A stretch of 64,000 bases of DNA from Thermoplasmata archaeon (lineage in GTDB: Archaea; Thermoplasmatota; Thermoplasmata; Thermoplasmatales; Thermoplasmataceae): contig JAKBQY010000059.1 of assembly GCA_021835025.1 (NCBI GenBank), positions 44,036 through 108,035 of the forward strand. The letters are read 5' to 3'. The number at the start of each line of letters is the position of its first letter. Position 1 is the first letter of the stretch. Of this stretch, positions 26,754 to 35,678 are shown piece by piece. The notes under the pieces were generated by a model that was not told where the DNA came from, ran no database searches, and saw only the letters and a list, made by a program, of their open reading frames with translations. Both the position numbers and the translations under genes were made by a program.

Positions 26754-27950
26754 TTATTTTACCGGAATCCCTTTATTCTTGGCATTCACTCTTTTATGGA
26801 AGAATATTTCATCCTTTCCATATTTTTTGAACAGCAATATTGTTGTTATTACAACGGGAATTACCAGTATCACAAATGAGATTGAATACCCTATGAATTT
26901 AACAACATATCCAAATACAAGTGGGATGATCATAAATAGAAGATTATTGTATGCCATAAAGTATGAATTCACATCAGCTCTTTCCTCCAATGTAGTGCCT
27001 CTTGAAATCATAATTGTTGAAACAGGAAATATGGAACCATGGGGTATACCAAGCAGCATCATTACAAAGATAAATGATGTGAAATTGGGAAGAAATGGGA
27101 ATGAAATTAACACAAGCGATGTTATAATTATAGAAACAATCAATGGTCTTTTTATATATCTGAACGGCCTCCATGTCATGAACAATCTTGTGGCAAATGA
27201 AATTGAGAAGAAATATATATATGGTGAATAGGCTACTGAACCAGAAACATGGAATCTTGAAATTGCAAACAACGTTAAAAATATGCTAAGGGCAGCGAAG
27301 GGTACATTGTATGTGGTTATTGTCAAAATTGAAACCTTCAAAGCTTTATTTTTTATTGCATATTTTCTATTTTCCTTTCTGTTTTCTGGAAAGTTTATCC
27401 ATATAGAAGCCACCAATCCTACTATTGCAATGGGAATAAAGTAAAGGAACACTTCGCGATAATTATCTCCTGTGGCCGCAAGTATATAGTCCTCAAACGC
27501 AGGTCCGATAATAAGGCTTAGACTTAAACCAACGGAATAAAGTGAAATCAACCTTTCTCTGGCCTTTTGGTCATTTACAAGGGATGCGGATGTAATCAGA
27601 TTTGGTATAAGCATTCCATACGCAAGCCCTGAAAGAGCTGAAACTGGCCAGAGTATAATTGCATCGGAAAAATAATACAGTAATAGCAAAATAGTTATTA
27701 CTACATTTGAACTCACAAAAATCTTGCGTCTTATGGTTGAATTCAATCTTGGATTCAAATAAAATGTAGCAATAAATGTGGATGAATAAAATAGCGCAGA
27801 TATAATTCCAACAAGAAACTTCGAAAAACCAAGATTTATTTCAGATAACAAAGGAACTGTTGTTATGACCATATTGTCGGATGATCTCATTGATATGGTC
27901 ATAACCAGTATTACAATAACAAGATATAGGTAATTGCGTTTATCGGTCAA
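26754..27950 (-). CDS. MFS transporter
   Basis: A 398-aa membrane protein with 12 hydrophobic helices (first LYLVIVILVMTISMRSSDNM, with a charged pair early). Loop 2-3 is NPRLNSTIRRKIFVSS, a degraded form of the MFS G-x-x-x-D-R motif; SVGLSLSLIIGPAFEDYIL in helix 5 resembles the drug/metabolite-type motif C (G-x-x-x-G-P). Closest by layout to DHA1-like exporters rather than sugar porters. The opposite strand is also open for 200 codons, but the MFS-like hydrophobic periodicity decides for the minus strand. It follows copy 2 by 225 bp of AT-rich DNA with no gene. Substrate unknown. Confidence 0.8.
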   Translation of the reverse strand: MTDKRNYLYLVIVILVMTISMRSSDNMVITTVPLLSEINLGFSKFLVGIISALFYSSTFIATFYLNPRLNSTIRRKIFVSSNVVITILLLLYYFSDAIILWPVSALSGLAYGMLIPNLITSASLVNDQKARERLISLYSVGLSLSLIIGPAFEDYILAATGDNYREVFLYFIPIAIVGLVASIWINFPENRKENRKYAIKNKALKVSILTITTYNVPFAALSIFLTLFAISRFHVSGSVAYSPYIYFFSISFATRLFMTWRPFRYIKRPLIVSIIITSLVLISFPFLPNFTSFIFVMMLLGIPHGSIFPVSTIMISRGTTLEERADVNSYFMAYNNLLFMIIPLVFGYVVKFIGYSISFVILVIPVVITTILLFKKYGKDEIFFHKRVNAKNKGIPVK

Positions 27951-28284
27951 TGCTAATACACCAGATGATATATAAGTACTGCATGTTACTTATAGTTTAA
28001 TATCTATAATATCTATTTATAAAATGTATATAACAATACTATCCTATCACTACTAATCGATATAGTCATAAGATGAAAGAGATAATTGTTATATGATTTA
28101 AGCTGAATGGTAAATTATGTGCACTTGTTAACACGATTCCTTAAAAATTCTTTTTTTGATAAAAATTTTGGAAAAAAGTGGTAATGGACAATTCCTAAAT
28201 TACTGCTTTTAAAATCAAAAATCTGATAAAAATGGATACCGTTACATCAGAGTGGAATTTGCATTCCTTATAGTGGGGGTGATA
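27951..28284 (+). other. Intergenic region, no gene seen
   Basis: AT-rich spacer between two minus-strand genes. A TATA-like AGTTTAATATC near 27995 may serve the MFS gene. I see no coding frame, repeat or RNA signature in 28020-28280. Confidence 0.4.
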
Positions 28285-29523
28285 TCATAGTACCATGTCC
28301 TCAATCTTTGTTGTTCTATATTTACCATTGTATGTATTTGTCATCCTCTCACCATTGTAAAGTTTCGTTGTTTTCTCATGATTGTATCTTGCAGCAACAA
28401 CTCTTCCTATGGAATCTCCCTTCATGATCCCTCCACCAGTTGTGCCTGAAACTATAACCATATTCAACGCATTGAAAATATACGGCATAAAGTCTATGGT
28501 ATTGTACGAGTAATAACCCGCCCATGATGAGGTTATTTTTGAGTTTTGAAATGCAGGAAAATAAGTATCAAAAATGGGTTTTATATTATATGTATAGAAT
28601 TCCGGTTCCGGTTCAGGTTTCTCGGTAAACGAATAATCTCTGTTAATATCATCGGCAAGACTAGTCCAGAAGGCAGATGCCTGCGGGTACGGTCTGGCAT
28701 ATACACCTGAAGGAAAAATAGTGAATGGAAACACTCCAGAATCATTGAATTCATTTTTATTTATTATTTCTTTTATGCCCGGACTTGTGAGCTGAAATAT
28801 CTGCCTTTTCTTCGGTCTTAAATGAGAGTCTATACCTATGGGGTCTAGCAGATCAGTTGTCCACACATCTGTGCATAGTACAAAAAAGTCCGAATATATC
28901 TTTTCCTTTGGTGTTTCAATGTACTTTATTGATGATTTCTGCCAGTTAAATGGTTCACCTGGATAGTTAAGTGAATTTTCAGGTTCAATGCCAAGTTTTT
29001 TAACCTCTGTGTTGAATTTAACTTCAACTCCCATCTGTATTAATTCGTTGTAGTAATACTGAGACATTAAATCCGGTTCTATTATGCCTGCATTTGAATC
29101 AATAATTGCAGTTTTTATTGAATCAATATCCATGATTTTTTTTGTTTCCCCACTTATTTCCATATTGAATATTTTTGATAAATCCTCATAAATAATCTTT
29201 GAATGCGGGTATTTTGAAACAAAATCCTCATCTTTTTCACTGTCGAATAAGAAAAGATATCCGCAGAATTTCATCCCAAGATCAATGTTCAAATCATTCT
29301 GAAGATGTTTGTAGAAATCTATTGAAGCCTGTGCCATGATCTGATTTTCCCGAAGTGAGAAAAAATCCCTGAAAGCGGCCGCACTTTTTGCAGTGTTTCC
29401 CTGGGAAAATGTACTTGCTTTTTCAACAACGAGCATTTTTAGGTCAGGGTATCTTTTTTTCATATGGTATGCCGAGGTTAAACCGGTAATACCAGCTCCA
29501 ATAACAATCACATCATATTTCAT
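28285..29523 (-). CDS. FAD-dependent oxidoreductase of the DAO family
   Basis: About 412 aa. The FAD-binding motif DVIVIGAGITGLTSAYHMKK lies at residues ~3-22 when the start is ATG 29523; the upstream ATG at 29601 would add an unrelated 26-residue leader, and a TATA box (ATTTAAATAACG) ends about 25 nt before 29523, which decides the start. Other features are VVEKASTFSQGNTAKSAAAF (ribose and active-site loop), an IIDSNAGIIEPDLM segment and the C-terminal FAD motif VVSGTTGGGIMKGDSIG. This is the layout of sarcosine oxidase/D-amino-acid oxidase-type enzymes (DAO domain). Substrate, an amine or hydroxy acid, is not readable. The neighbouring HxlR gene lies upstream on the same strand. Confidence 0.82.
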   Translation of the reverse strand: MKYDVIVIGAGITGLTSAYHMKKRYPDLKMLVVEKASTFSQGNTAKSAAAFRDFFSLRENQIMAQASIDFYKHLQNDLNIDLGMKFCGYLFLFDSEKDEDFVSKYPHSKIIYEDLSKIFNMEISGETKKIMDIDSIKTAIIDSNAGIIEPDLMSQYYYNELIQMGVEVKFNTEVKKLGIEPENSLNYPGEPFNWQKSSIKYIETPKEKIYSDFFVLCTDVWTTDLLDPIGIDSHLRPKKRQIFQLTSPGIKEIINKNEFNDSGVFPFTIFPSGVYARPYPQASAFWTSLADDINRDYSFTEKPEPEPEFYTYNIKPIFDTYFPAFQNSKITSSWAGYYSYNTIDFMPYIFNALNMVIVSGTTGGGIMKGDSIGRVVAARYNHEKTTKLYNGERMTNTYNGKYRTTKIEDMVL

Positions 29524-29657
29524 AATAGTGGAAATTAAAACGTTATTTAAATCTATCTTAAAGGAATTTGAATACATGAACCTTCCTGAAAATATTGACA
29601 CTTCCCAAGTTATCTTTATAAATAATTTTATATTTTGGCAGGTATATTCATTTTATT

Positions 29658-29981
29658 TTATTCAATTAAAAAATCCGATAATGAGCTTATTATTTTATAG
29701 AATTCTCTGCCCTTGTGAGTAAATGAATATCTAACCGTTATTGGTTTTGTATTGAGTATCTCCCTTTTGATTATGTTATGCTTTTCAAATAATGAGAGCA
29801 TTTTTGAAAGTGTATTTGAATTAATTCCGTTTATTTCATTTTTAATTTGATTAAAGCCAGAATATTCCCTATTACCAAGAGAAATAATTATTGGTATAGT
29901 CCATTGCCTCATCATTTCACCATAATTTTTTCTCAATTTTTCATTATTTATTAAATCGTAAATGCTTATTAGATCGGTCAT
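29658..29981 (-). CDS. HxlR-family transcriptional regulator
   Basis: A 107-aa single-domain wHTH. Typical HxlR features: YGEMMRQWTIPIIISLGNRE (in place of KWTLLIL..L), FNQIKNEINGINSNTLSKML (recognition helix), LFEKHNIIKREIL and the wing TVRYSFTHKGREFYKIISSL, where Y-x-L/F-T-x-x-G-x is diagnostic. Regulators of this family often respond to redox or electrophile stress and commonly control a nearby oxidoreductase, which fits the FAD enzyme 134 bp downstream and the protease divergently upstream. TATA-like TTAAATATTAG occurs between 29981 and 30030 on the minus strand. Confidence 0.85.
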   Translation of the reverse strand: MTDLISIYDLINNEKLRKNYGEMMRQWTIPIIISLGNREYSGFNQIKNEINGINSNTLSKMLSLFEKHNIIKREILNTKPITVRYSFTHKGREFYKIISSLSDFLIE

Positions 29982-30053
29982 TTTAAATTCACCTGATATA
30001 ATACATAGAACTTTCTAATATTTAAACCTGTTTAATATTATCTATTGATAATT

Positions 30054-30992
30054 ATGGAAGGTTTTGAAGATATACAGAAAAGAATTACAGAAACAGCAGA
30101 AAATGCAAGAGAATCCGTGGTAAGCATAAACAGCACTCAATTGATAAGAAATGGATATTCACTAGCGCCTGTCAAGGGTGCGGGATCGGGATTTATCATT
30201 GATTCCTCAGGATATATAATAACAAATAACCATGTGGTAGAAAATTCAGATGATATAGAAATAACTCTTTTCAATGGAGAAACATTTTATGGAAAGGTTA
30301 TAGGTACTGATAAACAAACAGATCTAGCAGTATTGAAAATAGAAAAAAATAATCTGCACCCATTACAATTAGGAAATTCAGAGGATGTAAAGGTAGGCCA
30401 AATGGTTATTGCAATAGGCAATGCAATGGGACTTCCAGGAGGGCATACAATTTCATTTGGTGTGATAGGTGCAAAAAATCGTCCAATGCCATGGGCAAAC
30501 TTCGTTTTGGAGGGATTGATACAGACAGATGCTGCCATAAACCCTGGAAACAGCGGTGGCCCCCTCATGGATTTGTATGGAAACGTTCTTGGCGTTAATA
30601 CCGCAATTATACCATATGCTCAGGGAATTGGATTTTCAATACCGTCCAATACTGTAAAACAGGTTTTCAATGATATTAGTAGTTATGGCAAGGTTAGAAG
30701 GAAATACCTTGGGATTTCTGGAATAAATGCAGATGAATATTTCATAAGAGGAAATAAACACGGTGTACTGGTTGCAGACATTGATGCATATGGACCTGCC
30801 CACGAGGCGGGAATTAGACTCGGAGATATAATTATATCACTTGACAGCAACAAAATAGAAAACATGAAAGACCTCATTTACAGTTTATCAAAGGCAAAAG
30901 ATACCGCAGAATTGATAATATTGAGAAATGGAAGTAAGTACAAGTCGATTGTAAATATGAAGGATGAACCACGCATTATTAAAATAGAATAA
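30054..30992 (+). CDS. HtrA/DegP-like serine protease with PDZ domain
   Basis: A 312-aa protein with a trypsin-like domain and one PDZ domain. Catalytic triad: His60 in YIITNNHVVEN, Asp90 in DKQTDLAVLKIE, Ser167 in INPGNSGGPLMD. PDZ from ~215, with LGISGINADEYFIR, GPAHEAGIRLGDIIISLDSN and DLIYSLSKAKD. No signal peptide or membrane anchor is visible, so it would act in the cytoplasm, unlike bacterial DegP; this is common for acidophilic archaea. Start chosen at ATG 30054; TATA (ATATTTAAACC, ~30018) sits ~32 nt upstream, giving a very short leader. It is divergent from the HxlR regulator. Probable role: protein quality control under stress. Confidence 0.9.
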   Translation: MEGFEDIQKRITETAENARESVVSINSTQLIRNGYSLAPVKGAGSGFIIDSSGYIITNNHVVENSDDIEITLFNGETFYGKVIGTDKQTDLAVLKIEKNNLHPLQLGNSEDVKVGQMVIAIGNAMGLPGGHTISFGVIGAKNRPMPWANFVLEGLIQTDAAINPGNSGGPLMDLYGNVLGVNTAIIPYAQGIGFSIPSNTVKQVFNDISSYGKVRRKYLGISGINADEYFIRGNKHGVLVADIDAYGPAHEAGIRLGDIIISLDSNKIENMKDLIYSLSKAKDTAELIILRNGSKYKSIVNMKDEPRIIKIE

Positions 30993-31217
30993 TTTTCATT
31001 ATTTTTATTTATACTCCACTTTCAAATATTTAATTTTACTGTTTTATTTTACATGATTTCATATAATTATTCGGACTTTGGAATATAACATAGTCACATA
31101 CAAATGTGAATAGTTTCAGAATTTGTATACAAAAATATGTTGCCTATTATGGTTGTTCCAGAATTCTCTCAAAAACTGTGTCAGGGCATTTTTCTCCTTG
31201 AAATATTTTTTGAAATT

Positions 31218-32513
31218 TTATAATTCCAAAGACCATTCCCAGAATGATTTGTAAATGATTTTGATGCCATTTATTATTTCTTCATTGGTATAATTATATG
31301 TTATTATAGTTCCATAATTTAAATTTAAACTCTTTGATGCTTCTATTATTGCGGATACTTCTCTATTTTTTGTTTCAGGATTTGAAACATCATATGATAC
31401 CTGCAATATTTCTTTATTTTTTCCAAGAATTAAAAAATCTATTTCTTTTCCCGACTTCAGTTTCATGAAATATATTTTTTCATATGGTTTTTTATTTCTT
31501 ATAAGATGCATAAACACAGCATTTTCCAGTGATCTACCTCTATCAATATCGGAAAATAATATTGAAATTCCGGTATCAATAATATAGGTTTTAATATTTC
31601 CTGAAATTCTTTTTGTTGTGATATTTTTATACTGTTCCAATTTATATACCATAAATACGGAGATTGAATAATAAAGAAAATTAATAATAGTTGTTCTGCT
31701 AATTTTAGAATTCATATTTAGAAAATATCTATATAATTTTACTGAGCTGAAATACAATCCATAGTTAGATGCCATTATTTTTAAAAATATATTTAAATCA
31801 TTTATTTCCCTAACATTATACCTTCTTATAATATCTTTGTAAAAAATTGCATCAAAATATGATGATAATATCTCAATTTTTGTATTTTCATTATTTATAA
31901 AGGCCATTTCTGGAAAGGAACCGTAATTGAGAAACTCATTTAATTCCTTTAATATTATGCCCTTTTCAATTGAATATTTTTTTGTTGTATCAATACTTAT
32001 ATGTTTTGCATTTATAAATTCATTAAATGAAAATGGATAAACCATGTATGTTATATTTCTTCCAGCAAGGGAAGTAGCAATTTCTGAACTTAATAATTTT
32101 GATGATGAACCTGTTATTATAATATAGTATTTTTCCATATTGTAAATTTTTCTTACCCATTTATCCCAGTAGTTTATATTTTGTATTTCATCCAAAAATA
32201 AATATATGTCGCCTTCAGACCTGAACAATTCTATGTTTGCTATCAATAAGTTATCAAGATCCTCTGCATGGGTGTTTATTAATCTTTCATTTTCAAAATC
32301 AATGTATATTATATTTTCTTTCTTTATCCCTTTATTTAAAAGGTCTTTAATGCATTGAAACATCAAACTAGTTTTTCCAGATCTCCTAACTCCCGCAATG
32401 GTAACTATTTTTTTCTTTGATAGATTTATTTTTATATCTCTATTTATTATTTCAGGCATTTGTCGTTCTTTCCAGAGGGTTAATAAATATTTGAAATCAC
32501 TAATGGTTGCCAT
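31218..32513 (-). CDS. AAA-type ATPase with C-terminal DUF4143 (nuclease-like) domain
   Basis: About 431 aa. Walker A AGVRRSGKTSLMF (40-52), Walker B DIYLFLDEIQNINYWDKWV (~100-118), sensor TGSSSKLLSSEIATSLAGR (~132-150), then the DUF4143 part with YSFFN-type elements such as FLNYGSFPEMAF, SSYFDAIFYKDIIRRYN and, near the C-terminus, KSGKEIDFLILGKNKEILQV, a typical restriction-endonuclease-like D-x-n-E/Q-x-K-like core. These proteins are very common and of unknown role in archaea, often lineage-expanded. Start set at ATG 32513; the earlier ATG (32534) would add 7 residues. A single gene; copy 3 of the 270-bp-type element lies 68 bp upstream. Confidence 0.88.
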   Translation of the reverse strand: MATISDFKYLLTLWKERQMPEIINRDIKINLSKKKIVTIAGVRRSGKTSLMFQCIKDLLNKGIKKENIIYIDFENERLINTHAEDLDNLLIANIELFRSEGDIYLFLDEIQNINYWDKWVRKIYNMEKYYIIITGSSSKLLSSEIATSLAGRNITYMVYPFSFNEFINAKHISIDTTKKYSIEKGIILKELNEFLNYGSFPEMAFINNENTKIEILSSYFDAIFYKDIIRRYNVREINDLNIFLKIMASNYGLYFSSVKLYRYFLNMNSKISRTTIINFLYYSISVFMVYKLEQYKNITTKRISGNIKTYIIDTGISILFSDIDRGRSLENAVFMHLIRNKKPYEKIYFMKLKSGKEIDFLILGKNKEILQVSYDVSNPETKNREVSAIIEASKSLNLNYGTIITYNYTNEEIINGIKIIYKSFWEWSLEL

Positions 32514-32580
32514 AATATGATATATATTGAACAAATATATATTAAAATTGTACAGTATACTAAACGTTTTAAAAATTTAA

Positions 32581-32812
32581 CACAGTGAGCGGGAAAACCC
32601 ACACCATTTATGGGTTGGATGAAAGCGAACCTTTTTTATATCACAGGAGAACATAATTCCTGTCCACTGGCAGGCATAATGACAGAAGGTCGGATCACTC
32701 CCAGATCTATGAGAATCTGGCTTGTGAAGACTGGGACACTACCCGCAAGGGCGACTCCGGCCAGTGAAGTAGGAAGTCCACGGTTTTAATCGTGGGAGAA
32801 AGCCAAATTAAA
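32581..32812 (+). mobile_element. Non-autonomous IS605/TnpB-type element with omegaRNA-like 3' end (copy 3, divergent)
   Basis: Begins directly after TTTAA with CACAGTGAGCGGGAAAACCC, nearly identical to copy 1 for the first ~65 bp including ATGAAAGCGAACC. The core GAAGGTCGGATCAC (~32684) follows. The middle then differs: TGTLPARATPASEVGSPRF before a stop is the TnpB tail of another subtype. The right hairpin reads TCCACGGTTTTAATCGTGGG (~32777-32796) and then AGAAAGCC. About 232 bp; the right boundary is less certain than for copies 1 and 2. No tnpA/tnpB body is present. Confidence 0.72.
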
Positions 32813-33096
32813 GATATTTTTCCTTTTGGAAGTATACAATATTGTTGATAAACATATTGGGAACTAACTGTTTGAGAGGATATAATTCAACATTTTCTTT
32901 GTTTACTTACACAATTTATCAAAATAAATTTTATCAACGGTGTCCCGAGCATTATATTTAGAAGTATATATAAAACCCAAATTAGATTTAAAACAAAGTA
33001 TCCACTTAATCCAGGAATAATTATGAACATGTTATGTGATATTTCTAATAACGTTTTCTGAATAACAATTAAATATTACCTGCTTGTATAGTAATA

Positions 33097-34518
33097 ATGA
33101 ATAGTGACCAAAAATTAGATAAAAATTCTATAGGTTTCTGGGGTGTGGTTTTTTATGCTGTTTCTGTTATATTTCCTGCAGGTGCATTTGCTGTTACAGG
33201 TGTCACAGCGATGACCTATGGCGGAGAAACGGCCCCTCTTGCTTTTCTTATTGGGGGGATTGTCCTATTTCTTGCTATAATATCTATCTATGTGTTTAGC
33301 CAGCACATAAGCAATGCAGGTGGTTATTATAAATACGTCGAAAGTGGTATCCCAAACAAGGAAATATCAAAAAGCGTTGGATTATGGAACGCCTTTTGGG
33401 TTGTTGGAGATATGATTGCTGCAAGTCTTGTAGTTGCCTTTTTCACTTATGTTGGGTTGGCTGCTTTGATTAATATAAAGCTCCCATTTTTTTCATTGAT
33501 TTTGCTTTCCTTAATTGTTCCTGTAATATTTTTAATTGTTGGATACTTTGGTATAAAAGTAACATCATTAGCAGCAATAATTATTGGTACATTGCAATTG
33601 GCCATATTTGGTGGCCTTGCTATTGCCATTGTTGCAAAAGCCCAATATAATAGTGCAGTTTATTTCAATGTATCAAATTCCCTCAACGGTTTTCATGGAT
33701 TTTTTCTTGCAATGGTTGTAGGGGCTTTTCTTGCATATGGAGGTTATGGGTCTGTTGTCTCTCTCGGAGAAGAAGCAAAATTGCCTACAAAAACCTTGAA
33801 AAAGTCCGTAGTTACAGCCTTATTAATTATGATAGTCTTTGATACCTTTGTAGTTTATAGCATAGTTGCAGCTGCCGGTCCCAATTTAAGCACGGTTGAT
33901 TCTGTATATGCTCCGGGTGTTTATATAGCAGATAAGTTTTATGGTTTGGATTTAGCATTTTTTGCATTTATATTTGTAATTGTTGCACAGATATTTTCAC
34001 CAATAATATTTGGGAACAGTGGTGCAAGAACTATATTCGCTCTGGCTAGAGACGGTGTTCTTCCAAAGAGTTTATCAAAGGTTCATAAAAAATACAAGAG
34101 TCCATATATAGCTACGATAATGGTTTTTATTATAGTTGTTATTGGTGTGCTTGCCACAATGATACCCATGGTACATTTTTATGGTGAGATAAATGGCCTT
34201 TTCTATAGCTTTGCGTTATGGGGAACCGCTATTACAATTTTCACGTTAATGTACCATGTTGTAACCAATACCGCACTTCCATTTTTCATAAATAGATCGG
34301 GCATAAAAATGAAATATCTTGCGTATATTGTGGCTCCCACGGCGGGCTCCATAATAGTGGTTATTGCAATATATTATTCATTAATAGGGTTGGTACTTCC
34401 ATTATCAATGGTATATATTATGGTGCCTGTATGGATAATAATTTCCATTATTATTATTTATATCAGGAGGAAGTACATCAAGGTGCAAACTCTTGATGAA
34501 TTAACAGGGGCCAAATAA
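33097..34518 (+). CDS. APC-superfamily amino-acid permease
   Basis: A 473-aa membrane protein with about 12 helices. Helix 1 motif FWGVVFYAVSVIFPAGAFAV corresponds to the substrate-binding G-x-G region, GAFLAYGGYGSVVSLGEEAK to the helix-6 unwinding region with the conserved glutamates, and FGNSGARTIFALARDGVLP, SKVHKKYKSPYIA are the classic APC loop 8 motif. Likely a proton-coupled amino-acid importer. First of three overlapping genes (permease, aminotransferase, epimerase-like), 1-nt overlap with the next (TAATG). Upstream 32813-33096 holds AT-rich DNA with TATA-like TTAAATATTACC ~25 nt before the ATG. Confidence 0.88.
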   Translation: MNSDQKLDKNSIGFWGVVFYAVSVIFPAGAFAVTGVTAMTYGGETAPLAFLIGGIVLFLAIISIYVFSQHISNAGGYYKYVESGIPNKEISKSVGLWNAFWVVGDMIAASLVVAFFTYVGLAALINIKLPFFSLILLSLIVPVIFLIVGYFGIKVTSLAAIIIGTLQLAIFGGLAIAIVAKAQYNSAVYFNVSNSLNGFHGFFLAMVVGAFLAYGGYGSVVSLGEEAKLPTKTLKKSVVTALLIMIVFDTFVVYSIVAAAGPNLSTVDSVYAPGVYIADKFYGLDLAFFAFIFVIVAQIFSPIIFGNSGARTIFALARDGVLPKSLSKVHKKYKSPYIATIMVFIIVVIGVLATMIPMVHFYGEINGLFYSFALWGTAITIFTLMYHVVTNTALPFFINRSGIKMKYLAYIVAPTAGSIIVVIAIYYSLIGLVLPLSMVYIMVPVWIIISIIIIYIRRKYIKVQTLDELTGAK

Positions 34519-35678
34519 TGGTAAAGCCTGAATTTAAACCCTTTAATTTTAATGTTGATTCTGCAAATAAATTCAGTGTAATATCTAAAAATAAAGAAAT
34601 TATTGATTTTACCGGATCAGCAATGTCTGTTGGATACAATTTTTTTGAACCAGAGTCAATAAAACCTGCAGTAAGCAAGCTTGTTTTCAATAATATTTAT
34701 ACTGAAAAATTAACGGAAAAACTATTGAATCTTTCAGGTTTTGAAAATGTCGCATATACAACAAGTGGAACAGAAGCCTGTGATACAGCATTATCAAGAT
34801 TTGGAAAGCCCATCTATGCTCTTGAGGGTTCATATCATGGTTTAACATATATAACAAGGCTTGTTTCAAACGGTTCCGGTTATGATGACGAAAACAAAAT
34901 AATACATTTGAAAGTTCCATCTCTTAATTTTTCTGTTTCCAGAGCCATTGAATATAATGATAAACTCATATCCGATAGCAAAATTCCAAAAGGGGGGACA
35001 CTGATTTTTGAACTGATACAATCTGACGGTGGTGTCAATATATTAACTAAGAGTTTTATAAATTATGTTATGGGTATTGCAGAAAACAAAGATTTAAAGG
35101 TAATAGTAGATGAGGTCTATACGGGGTATGGTAGATCTGGGGAAATGTTGTTATTTAAAAAATATGGAATCAATCCTGATATGGTGTGCCTTGGGAAAGG
35201 TATGGCAGCTGGCTTGCCCCTGGGGGCAGTTTTATATAATGGTAAATGGGAATTGCCATACAATAATGTTTTGAATATGCAGGCTGCAAACATGTTTGTT
35301 TCATCAATTGCAAATATGGTTATTGAAGCTATTACGGAGAACATTCTTGAAAAAGTAAGAAAAAATGGCGAGAATATATTATCAAAATTTCAATCTATAA
35401 AAAGTGGTTCTATTTATAGTTCAAGGGGAATGGGATATATGATCGGTATTGAACTTACAAACAAAAAGGGAGAACCTGATGGAAACACTGCGTTGAAAAT
35501 AAGAGACAAACTGTTTGAAAATGGAGTGGCCTTGTCGTTAACAGGTGAATTCAATAATGTATTGAAAATAACACCTCCGATTTTAATCGATGACTCTACA
35601 CTAAATGATGGTATAAATATTATTACAGAGGTATTATTAAATAAAGGAATAGGAGGAGAAAATGTTGTTAAAAAATAA
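34518..35678 (+). CDS. Class-III PLP aminotransferase (glutamate-1-semialdehyde-aminomutase-like)
   Basis: A 386-aa PLP enzyme of fold type I, subgroup II. TTSGTEACDTALSRFG (~81-96) binds the PLP phosphate, GSYHGLTYITRLV contains the aromatic stacking residue, Asp198 in KVIVDEVYTGYGRSGEM pairs with the pyridine nitrogen, and Lys227 in VCLGKGMAAGLPLGAVL forms the Schiff base. It is most like GSA-aminomutase and omega-amino-acid aminotransferases, but shorter (usual 420-450 aa), lacking some N-terminal sequence. Overlaps the permease by 1 nt and the epimerase-like gene by 17 nt, so it surely works on the imported substrate. Whether it is a transaminase or an aminomutase cannot be told. Confidence 0.85.
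   Translation: MVKPEFKPFNFNVDSANKFSVISKNKEIIDFTGSAMSVGYNFFEPESIKPAVSKLVFNNIYTEKLTEKLLNLSGFENVAYTTSGTEACDTALSRFGKPIYALEGSYHGLTYITRLVSNGSGYDDENKIIHLKVPSLNFSVSRAIEYNDKLISDSKIPKGGTLIFELIQSDGGVNILTKSFINYVMGIAENKDLKVIVDEVYTGYGRSGEMLLFKKYGINPDMVCLGKGMAAGLPLGAVLYNGKWELPYNNVLNMQAANMFVSSIANMVIEAITENILEKVRKNGENILSKFQSIKSGSIYSSRGMGYMIGIELTNKKGEPDGNTALKIRDKLFENGVALSLTGEFNNVLKITPPILIDDSTLNDGINIITEVLLNKGIGGENVVKK

Noticed and set aside
26623-27231. A 202-codon plus-strand open frame
   Set aside because: The minus strand encodes a complete MFS protein with helix periodicity and motifs; the plus frame is its mirror image with no domain features.
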